NCBI GenBank assembly: GCA_964428355.1
Contig: CAYRYU010000126.1
Coordinates: 1-18,818, forward strand
Length of the DNA: 18,818 nt
Direction: 5' to 3'
Origin: CAYRYU01 sp964428355
GTDB lineage: Bacteria; Muiribacteriota; Ozemobacteria; Ozemobacterales; Ozemobacteraceae
Shown here: positions 14,102 through 18,818 of the stretch, one piece after another
Position numbering within the stretch: position 1 is the first letter of the stretch
Layout of the letters: every line of letters starts with the position of its first letter
Made by a program: the position numbers and the translations under genes
The notes under the pieces: generated by a model
Seen by the model: only the letters and a program-made list of their open reading frames with translations
The model's database searches: none
Told to the model about the DNA's origin: nothing

Positions 14102-14896
14102 ATGAAAACCAGTTCAAGGCCCATGAGAACGCGGGTTTTGGGAGCTTTTCTTCTTGCCGCCCTGATTCTGTTCTTTCCTTCTCAAGCTTTTTGCAGGGAC
14201 TCCGACGCTTCCTCCCTCGATGAGAAAATCGATTCCGCATGGGATGCGACCACGGTCCTGGGATATCTTTCCGAGATCGCGGCCTCGAAAGAAATCGGGA
14301 AAGCCATTTCCACGAGCGAGAAGCTGGCCCGATTCCAGGATTCCGCGGGGCTCGAATGGCTGACCGGGAAGCTTTGGGCACTGGAAACATCTTTTCGGGT
14401 GGCCCAATTCGCGAATTTTTCCTACCAATGCATCGTAGCCGAAACCTACGATGACTTTTCCCCCAAGTTCGATAAGCTTCTCGAACATGTTCTTTATTGC
14501 GCCGTCTACAGCGGAGCCGAGATCACCCTCGATGTAGCGGTCGCGGCGATCGTCGCCGCTTTCCCGGGGCTGGGGTTGATGGCGGCGTTACCTTTGGAAG
14601 CGATGTTTGCAACGCTTTTGAGGGGGATGGGCCGGGACGTTGTCGGAGATGTCTCCGGAAGGATGGTCGAATGGCTCCAGGGAAAGAAGGAGTATTCCGC
14701 CCTGAAGAAAAAACTCTTCAAAGCCCGTAATTCCGTCTTCGAGGAGTTGAATCAGCCCTCGGACTCGGACCCTCTTCCCAGGATGCCCGGAGATTCGACG
14801 ATCGATAACTCGAAAACCCCGATGAAAGGAATAACGGTTCCGGGAGGGGATCCTTCCGACTCGGGTTCCGGGGCCGGAATGCCCGGTTACGAGTGA
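14102..14896 (+). CDS. Exported protein A' of the A-B-A' set, paralogue of the 12160 product
   Basis: A 264-residue paralogue of protein A. The signal peptide is RVLGAFLLAALILFFPSQAF (11-30). The shared core runs from about residue 51 (YLSEIA at 55-60, SEKLARF, AGLEWLTGK at 82-90, SYQC ending at C110, VAAFPGLGLMAALPLEAMF at 151-169, then EYSALKKKLFKAR). The hydrophobic hairpin of A is kept but its second half is less hydrophobic here (TLLRGMGRDVVG). The C-terminus is a low-complexity Pro/Gly/Ser tail ending in Met-Pro-Gly-Tyr-Glu, while A ends in Ile-Pro-Gly-Leu-Glu, so the final PG-x-E is shared. The start at 14102 has AAGG six bases before it; ATG at 14123 is possible. It lies 71 bp after gene B, in the same direction. 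Confidence 0.83.
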   Translation: MKTSSRPMRTRVLGAFLLAALILFFPSQAFCRDSDASSLDEKIDSAWDATTVLGYLSEIAASKEIGKAISTSEKLARFQDSAGLEWLTGKLWALETSFRVAQFANFSYQCIVAETYDDFSPKFDKLLEHVLYCAVYSGAEITLDVAVAAIVAAFPGLGLMAALPLEAMFATLLRGMGRDVVGDVSGRMVEWLQGKKEYSALKKKLFKARNSVFEELNQPSDSDPLPRMPGDSTIDNSKTPMKGITVPGGDPSDSGSGAGMPGYE

Positions 14897-14922
14897 TCCA
14901 CCCCCGGGTTACCACAGGCAAA

Positions 14923-14953
14923 GCTCCGGAAGCCGAGGAGCAGCCTCCGGAGC
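14923..14953. terminator. Hairpin between convergent genes, possible terminator
   Basis: Perfect 8-bp arms GCTCCGGA (14923-14930) and TCCGGAGC (14946-14953) with a 15-base loop, between the A' gene and the end of hcp. Neither side has a proper T-run; on the minus strand it is followed by CTTT, making it at best a weak terminator for hcp. Confidence 0.45.
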
Positions 14954-14968
14954 AAGGAGAGGGGATGA

Positions 14969-16642
14969 TCAGGCATTCGCCGCCTTGAATGAGGGAAGGA
15001 TGGCCTTCAGGTCCTCGTCGGGGGTCGAAATCGGCTTGATCGCGAACTTTTCGACCAGCACCTTGAGGACGTTGGGGGAGACGAACGCGGGAAGGCTGGG
15101 CCCGAGCCTGATGTTCTTGATTCCGAGATACAGGAGGGTCAGGAGAATGCAGACGGCCTTCTGCTCATACCAGGAAAGGATCATGGAAAGCGGGAGCCCG
15201 TTAACGTCGGTATCGAACGCTTTCGCCAGGGCAACCGCAATCTGGACGGCGGAGTAAGCGTCGTTGCACTGCCCGATGTCGAGCAGACGCGGAATTCCGC
15301 CGATTTCCCCGAATTCGAGTTTGTTGAACCGGTATTTGCCGCATGCCAGGGTCAGGATGACGGTGTCCTTGGGCGTTTTCTGCGCGAGCTCGGTGTAGTA
15401 GTTGCGTCCAGACTTCGCCCCGTCGCACCCTCCGATGAGGAAAAAGTGCTTGATCGCGCCGCTCTTGACCGCCTCGATTACCTTTCCCGCCACTCCCATG
15501 ACGGTGTTGTGGCCGAAGCCAATCGTGATGAACTTTTCCGGCTCGTCAGCGGTGAACCCGGGGGAAGACAAAGCCGCATCGATAACGGGTGTGAAATCCT
15601 TTCCGGAGATGTTGGTGACTCCGGGAAACCGGACCAGGCCGGTCGTGAAGATGCGTCCCTTGTAGGAGTCGCGGGGTTTCTGGATGCAGTTCGTCGTCAT
15701 CAGCACCGCCCCGGGGAAGGCCTCGAACTCCTTCTGCTGGTCCTGCCATGCGCCGCCATAGTTGCCGACGAGGTGCTTGTAAGCCTTGAGCTTGGGATAG
15801 GCGTTGCAGGGAAGCATCTCGCCATGGGTATAGATGTTGATTCCCTTTCCCTCGGTCTGCTTCAGGAGGGTTGCGAGGTCTTTCAGATCGTGTCCCGAAA
15901 CCAGGATCGCCTTGCCCTTGACCGGGGTGACCCGGACCTTGGTGGGCTCGGGATGGCCGTAGGTTCCGGTGTTGGCGGCATCAAGCATTCCCATGACCTT
16001 GAGGTTGACCTCGCCGCATTTCATGTTTGCCGAGACGAGTTCATCAGCGGAGGCATCCGATCTTGTCAGGAAATCCAGTTCCTCGTGGAAGAAACCGAAT
16101 ACCTCGGTGTCTTCCTTCCCCAGGACGTGAGCATGGTCGGCGTAGGCCGCAGTCCCTTTCAAACCGTATGTGAGGAGTTCCTTGAGGCTGGTGACATCGG
16201 GGCCTTCTGATGACAGGCGCTTCTGGATGCCGATTTCCGCGGCTTGCGCGGTCAGGCCCGCCAGATCGGGGGCAGGGATCCATGCTGCCGGTCCCTGGAG
16301 TGTTTCGGGCTTCTTCCCCTGAGCATTACATGCCTTTTCGTAGAGAGTTCTGGCCGAGTCCCTCAAGTGAGCGGTCTTCTTCAGCCGTTCTACGAGCGAG
16401 TCCGGGTCGAAGTTGACGTTGGTAACGGTTGTGAAGAGGTTCTCGACAACTCCGATATCGACTTCGTGCTCGATCGCTCCGAGCTTGCGGGCGCGATGAG
16501 CATACATCGCGACCCCCTTCGTCGCCCAGAGAAGGAGATCCTGGAGGACCGCCGTCCGCTCGTCCTTGCCGCAAACCCCAACAGCCTTGTCGCAACCCTT
16601 ACCTTGCATCGTTTGCTCACACTGGAAACAGAACATTCCCAT
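14969..16642 (-). CDS. hcp: Hybrid cluster protein (hydroxylamine reductase / NO reductase)
   Basis: Hcp, a cytoplasmic iron-sulfur-oxygen cluster enzyme that reduces hydroxylamine in vitro and NO to N2O in E. coli, and takes part in nitrosative stress defence. The 557-residue product has the N-terminal cluster motif C5-x2-C8-x8-C17-x6-C24, close to the compact type of anaerobes. Hybrid-cluster ligands are recognisable: H251 (SGHDL), E275 (THGEM), C319 (TTNCIQKP), C406 (GGCDGA, the persulfide Cys), C434 (LACGKY), C459 (IGQCND), E493 and K495 (WYEQK). AGGAGG at 16651-16656 is eight bases from the ATG at 16642 but only two from an in-frame GTG at 16648, so I choose the ATG. It follows its 4Fe-4S partner gene by 43 bp and is expressed from the palindromic promoter near 17620. 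Confidence 0.97.
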   Translation of the reverse strand: MGMFCFQCEQTMQGKGCDKAVGVCGKDERTAVLQDLLLWATKGVAMYAHRARKLGAIEHEVDIGVVENLFTTVTNVNFDPDSLVERLKKTAHLRDSARTLYEKACNAQGKKPETLQGPAAWIPAPDLAGLTAQAAEIGIQKRLSSEGPDVTSLKELLTYGLKGTAAYADHAHVLGKEDTEVFGFFHEELDFLTRSDASADELVSANMKCGEVNLKVMGMLDAANTGTYGHPEPTKVRVTPVKGKAILVSGHDLKDLATLLKQTEGKGINIYTHGEMLPCNAYPKLKAYKHLVGNYGGAWQDQQKEFEAFPGAVLMTTNCIQKPRDSYKGRIFTTGLVRFPGVTNISGKDFTPVIDAALSSPGFTADEPEKFITIGFGHNTVMGVAGKVIEAVKSGAIKHFFLIGGCDGAKSGRNYYTELAQKTPKDTVILTLACGKYRFNKLEFGEIGGIPRLLDIGQCNDAYSAVQIAVALAKAFDTDVNGLPLSMILSWYEQKAVCILLTLLYLGIKNIRLGPSLPAFVSPNVLKVLVEKFAIKPISTPDEDLKAILPSFKAANA

Positions 16643-16667
16643 CGTCACTTCCTCCTATCTGTTTATG

Positions 16668-16683
16668 GGGGACACGTGTCCCC
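16668..16683 (-). promoter_or_regulatory. Perfect 16-bp palindrome between the 4Fe-4S gene and hcp
   Basis: GGGGACACGTGTCCCC fills the gap between the stop of the upstream gene (16686-16688) and the hcp ribosome binding site (16651-16656). It could be a regulator site, an RNA hairpin affecting hcp translation or stability, or a dispersed palindromic repeat. It does not match the HcpR or NsrR boxes I know. Confidence 0.6.
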
Positions 16684-16685
16684 AT

Positions 16686-17576
16686 TTACGCGACGGTCCT
16701 TGAAAGAATCTCACCTTCGATGCCGAAAATGTGGATTTCGAGAGGCATTTCGGGAAAACCTGCATCTCGTGCCTCTCGGGCGACTTCCGCCAACCCTCCA
16801 CAACAGGGGACTTCCATCCTCAAGACGGTAACCCGGGAGGGCTTCGCGACCCTGAAGATATCCTCGAGTTTCTCTCTGTAAAATTTTATATCATCCAGCT
16901 TCGGACATCCAACCAAAACCGCTCTTCCACGAAGATACCGGCTATGAAGGGCAGGAAAGGCAAACGGAACGCAATCCGCGCAGAGGACCATCTCGGCACC
17001 CCTCAGAAAGGGGGCAGTTGGAGGCACGAGCATCAGCTGAACCGGCCAATGCCCCAATTGGGATTTGTCATTCGGGGTTGGCGAAGGATTTTCCTCGGTT
17101 CCAGAGATGCTTTTTCCCGCCGGGGGCGTGTTTTCGCCCGGACGTGACATCGACCTGATACGGCTTCCCGGGCACGAGCCCCCGGATGGGGCGAATGTGC
17201 CCGAAAAGCCAGGATGGCGTAATCCTTGATGGCACGAGCCCCCGGATGGGGCGAATGTGCCCGAAAAGCCAGGATGGCGTAATCCTTGAGGGCACCCAAC
17301 GTGACCGTGTACCTTGTGTTCCGGGTGGGGAGGATAGTTTGAGCCCTTGTGGGCCTCGACTGCCGATTGGTCGAACTCTGCCGCTTCACGTTCCTCGATC
17401 GTCAGGGCTCCTTGAGGGCATTGCCCAAGACATGCTCCAAGCCCGTCACAGAAAGAATCCTTGACGAGGGTTGCCTTCCCATCCACGATCTGGAGCGCTC
17501 CCTCATGGCAGTTGGGGATGCAAAGCCCGCATCCGTTGCACTTATCCCGGTCGATCCTGATGATCTTGCGCTTCAT
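16686..17576 (-). CDS. Hcp-associated 4Fe-4S ferredoxin-type protein with an in-frame repeat insert
   Basis: A 296-residue member of the 4Fe-4S protein family commonly encoded beside hcp in anaerobes; it probably passes electrons to Hcp. The N-terminal domain has two 4Fe-4S motifs: C13-x2-C16-x2-C19-x3-C23 and C43-x5-C49-x3-C53, the latter with the family's FCDGLGAC-x3-CP form. The C-terminal domain has HWPVQLMLVPPTAPF (176-190), CADC (199-202), GCPKLDD (223-229) and EVPCCGGL (255-262). Relatives read GCPGSR after the His-rich linker; here GC (94-95) and PGSR (136-139) are split by 40 residues, two copies of a 20-residue unit, encoded by tandem DNA repeats. The frame is open to 17915, but ATG at 17576 follows a GGGGGGT run by six to eight bases and starts the ferredoxin domain. 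Whether the insert harms function is unknown. Confidence 0.93.
   Translation of the reverse strand: MKRKIIRIDRDKCNGCGLCIPNCHEGALQIVDGKATLVKDSFCDGLGACLGQCPQGALTIEEREAAEFDQSAVEAHKGSNYPPHPEHKVHGHVGCPQGLRHPGFSGTFAPSGGSCHQGLRHPGFSGTFAPSGGSCPGSRIRSMSRPGENTPPAGKSISGTEENPSPTPNDKSQLGHWPVQLMLVPPTAPFLRGAEMVLCADCVPFAFPALHSRYLRGRAVLVGCPKLDDIKFYREKLEDIFRVAKPSRVTVLRMEVPCCGGLAEVAREARDAGFPEMPLEIHIFGIEGEILSRTVA
17171..17290 (-). repeat. Two tandem 60-bp palindromic repeats inside the 4Fe-4S gene
   Basis: Copies at 17171-17230 and 17231-17290 differ only at the last base. Each begins with a nested hairpin: outer GGCAC/GTGCC (17171-17175 and 17197-17201), inner GCCCC/GGGGC (17178-17182 and 17188-17192) with loop CGGAT; then GCC-AGGAT-GGC and AGGAT/ATCCT. 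A GGCAC start of a third copy follows at 17291. The pair encodes residues 96-135 and keeps the frame open. Confidence 0.96.
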
Positions 17577-17591
17577 TTTCGCACCCCCCAT

Positions 17592-17644
17592 TTGCATGTT
17601 CGGTATTTCGGTATTATAATACCTGAATTTTTGTCGGATGTCAA
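17592..17644. promoter_or_regulatory. Symmetric bidirectional promoter of the hcp operon and the TPR gene
   Basis: Minus strand: perfect TTGACA (17644-17639), 17-bp spacer, TATTAT (17621-17616). Plus strand: TTGCAT (17592-17597), 17-bp spacer, TATAAT (17615-17620). The two -10 boxes overlap on a perfect 14-bp palindrome, GGTATTATAATACC (17610-17623). Predicted starts are near 17609 and 17627, about 18 bp apart, the spacing described for promoters with symmetric -10 elements. The palindrome may also be the operator of a nitrosative stress regulator. Confidence 0.8.
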
Positions 17645-18366
17645 CTATTTTTCTTGAGAAAAACCTTCGCAGCGGTGAAAATTGGAGTATGAGCTGGCTT
17701 TTGGGGGGGATACCGTATCCGAAGAGGACGGACGTGGTATTTTTCCTTCTTCTTGTCGTTCTCTGTATTTTCTGGCCAAGGGTGGATTCGGAGGAGATGT
17801 ATTTCGACCTGCTGAGGACCGGCCGACTTGCCGGGGAGAAAGGCAGCCACGATCGGGCAATCGGGTTGTACGGAACCGCACTCGAGTTCAAGCCGGAAGG
17901 TATCGAAGCGTTCATCTGGCGGGCCGAATCGTATCGTGCTTTGGGGAAGAAGGCCGAAGCCGAGCGGGATTTCCAGAGGGCGACAGAAATCGACTCCGGG
18001 CGATCGGAGCCGTTTTTTCATCGTGCGAGGTTCCTTTTCGAAGCGGGAAGGTTGTTTCCGGCCCTTCAGGACCTCAACCGTGCGATCTCGATCAACCCCG
18101 CCGAGGCCGAGTATTATTTCCTTCGTGGGAAGATTTCCCGGATACTCAAGGACGATTCGCGTGCCAGGTCCGATTTTGAGAAGCTGATCCAATTGGATCC
18201 TTCCAGAGGCGAGGGTCATTACGAACTTTCACTTGTCCTGATTTCACTGGGGCAGACCGAAAACGCGATGGAAGAAATGAGGAAGGCAAGGGATCTGGAT
18301 TATTCCCCGGCCTTCGAATACTTCCCCGTCGGGATCCAGTTCGACGAATCCAAGATCCTTCATTGA
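17638..18366 (+). CDS. Membrane-anchored TPR protein
   Basis: A protein of up to 242 residues with one N-terminal membrane segment (VVFFLLLVVLCIFW, 33-46) and about five tetratricopeptide repeats of 34 residues from about 56 to 221: AIGLYGTALEFKPEGIEAFI, AERDFQRATEID, ALQDLNRAISINPAEAEYYF, ARSDFEKLIQLDP and AMEEMRKARDLD mark their second helices. TPR domains hold protein complexes together; no partner can be inferred. The start is unresolved: ATG at 17638 would have an 11-base leader without a ribosome site, and ATG at 17689 has GGAG only one base before it. Both leave the membrane segment intact. It diverges from the hcp operon and shares its promoter palindrome, so the two may respond together. 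Confidence 0.85.
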   Translation: MSTIFLEKNLRSGENWSMSWLLGGIPYPKRTDVVFFLLLVVLCIFWPRVDSEEMYFDLLRTGRLAGEKGSHDRAIGLYGTALEFKPEGIEAFIWRAESYRALGKKAEAERDFQRATEIDSGRSEPFFHRARFLFEAGRLFPALQDLNRAISINPAEAEYYFLRGKISRILKDDSRARSDFEKLIQLDPSRGEGHYELSLVLISLGQTENAMEEMRKARDLDYSPAFEYFPVGIQFDESKILH

Positions 18367-18455
18367 CTGTGTCCTGGGGCTGGGTGCGGGAACCTCATCG
18401 GAACCTCCTGTTGTGCCGATAGATGGAACACCGGGGCTCCAGGAGGTGGTTGCGC

Positions 18456-18596
18456 ATGAAAGTGTTCGCTGCAATTATCGTTCTCATCACGAGCGTGGTG
18501 GGTTTCGTCTTCAGTTACGAGATCGCCTACCGCAATGTTGTAAAGGTTTTGAACGCCCCCCCTCAAGCCCAGTCAGCGGGGATCATTCCCAAATAA
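18456..18596 (+). CDS. Small single-pass membrane protein (46 residues)
   Basis: A 46-residue product: a hydrophobic segment VFAAIIVLITSVVGFVFS (3-20), then YEIAYRNVVKVL and a Pro/Gln/Ala tail ending IIPK. Its ribosome site AGGAGGT (18441-18447) is strong and lies eight or nine bases before the ATG, which is the main reason to believe in it. It is 89 bp after the TPR gene on the same strand and before tRNA-Leu. No family recognised; small proteins of this form often bind larger membrane complexes, but nothing here says which. Confidence 0.7.
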   Translation: MKVFAAIIVLITSVVGFVFSYEIAYRNVVKVLNAPPQAQSAGIIPK

Positions 18597-18679
18597 CCGC
18601 CCCGGTGAATTCCGCCTGGGTCACGCGATGTGGCTCCGGCGGTTTCCTCATTTCTGGTGAATCCGGGCTCATTTTCCAC

Positions 18680-18708
18680 TGGATTCCGGACGGAAAATCT
18701 GGTATATT
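18680..18708 (+). promoter_or_regulatory. Candidate promoter of tRNA-Leu
   Basis: TGGATT (18680-18685), 17-bp spacer, TATATT (18703-18708); the predicted start near 18715 is about 19 bases before the tRNA. The -35 match is weak (three of six). Confidence 0.5.
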
Positions 18709-18733
18709 GACTGTGAGTGCAAGGTGCTTTCCT

Positions 18734-18818
18734 GCCGGGATGGTGAAACTGGCAAACACGTAAGATTCAGGATCTTATGCCTGTAACGGGCTTGGGGGTT
18801 CAAGTCCCCCTCTCGGCA
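18734..18818 (+). tRNA. trnL: tRNA-Leu (anticodon CAG)
   Basis: A class II tRNA of 85 bases. Acceptor GCCGGGA/TCTCGGC with discriminator A at 18818; D stem GTG/CAC around a loop with GG; anticodon stem TAAGA/TCTTA with loop TTCAGGA, anticodon CAG at 18768-18770; long variable arm with GCC/GGC; T stem GGGGG/CCCCC with loop TTCAAGT. The long variable arm, A discriminator and CAG anticodon identify leucine, reading CUG. The window stops at the discriminator, so an encoded CCA cannot be seen. Confidence 0.97.

Noticed and set aside
16643..16648. GTG start for hcp two codons upstream
   Set aside because: Only two bases separate it from AGGAGG; the ATG at 16642 has normal spacing.
17171..17290. 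CRISPR array
   Set aside because: The copies are directly adjacent with no unique spacers, are translated in frame, and no cas gene is present. The same holds for 4981-5079.
18391..18410. Short direct repeat GGAACCTC twice before the small membrane protein
   Set aside because: Two eight-base copies are too little to support an operator or other function.

Overview
The window reads as a chromosomal segment of a GC-rich, Gram-negative, anaerobic or microaerophilic bacterium. The support is rubrerythrin plus rubredoxin, a hybrid cluster protein (Hcp) with its partner 4Fe-4S protein, an Isf-type flavoprotein, and many exported proteins with Sec signal peptides. The taxon cannot be fixed by eye; a deltaproteobacterium-like lineage or a deep uncultured anaerobic phylum would both fit. 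No transposase, integrase, phage gene or CRISPR array is seen.

Layout. 57-677 (-) is a Uma2-type PD-(D/E)XK protein. 996-1737 (+) is a rubrerythrin/rubredoxin operon for peroxide and oxygen defence, closed by a strong terminator. 1959-2957 (+) is an exported protein of unknown family with a hairpin over its ribosome binding site. It converges on an S1/P1-type zinc nuclease (2968-3885, -), which diverges from a LysR regulator (3985-4836, +). The shared 99-bp promoter region carries two abutting T-N11-A dyads, the second covering the LysR start codon. 4856-10676 (-) is a likely operon of an exported two-domain M16 peptidase, an exported M3-like HExxH peptidase and a repeat-rich exported protein. 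10798-11382 (+) is an Isf-type flavoprotein. 11492-12007 (+) is a small exported PsbP/DcrB-like protein with an unusually legible promoter, operator and terminator.

12160-14896 (+) is a run of three exported proteins arranged A-B-A': the outer two are paralogues and the middle one is unrelated to anything I recognise. 14969-17576 (-) is the 4Fe-4S protein/hcp operon (nitrosative stress), diverging from a TPR membrane protein (17638-18366, +) through a promoter whose two -10 boxes lie on one perfect palindrome. A 46-residue membrane protein (18456-18596) and tRNA-Leu(CAG) (18734-18818) end the window.

The most unusual signal is a set of three unrelated tandem repeats (units of 60, 63 and 33 bp), each built on perfect inverted repeats, each a multiple of three, and each lying inside an open reading frame without breaking it. 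One interrupts a conserved Cys-Pro-Gly-Ser-Arg stretch of the Hcp-partner 4Fe-4S protein, another has expanded the N-terminus and signal peptide of an exported protein. This resembles in-frame palindromic element insertion, as known for Rickettsia palindromic elements, but with different sequences. The second candidate for novelty is the A-B-A' exported cassette.
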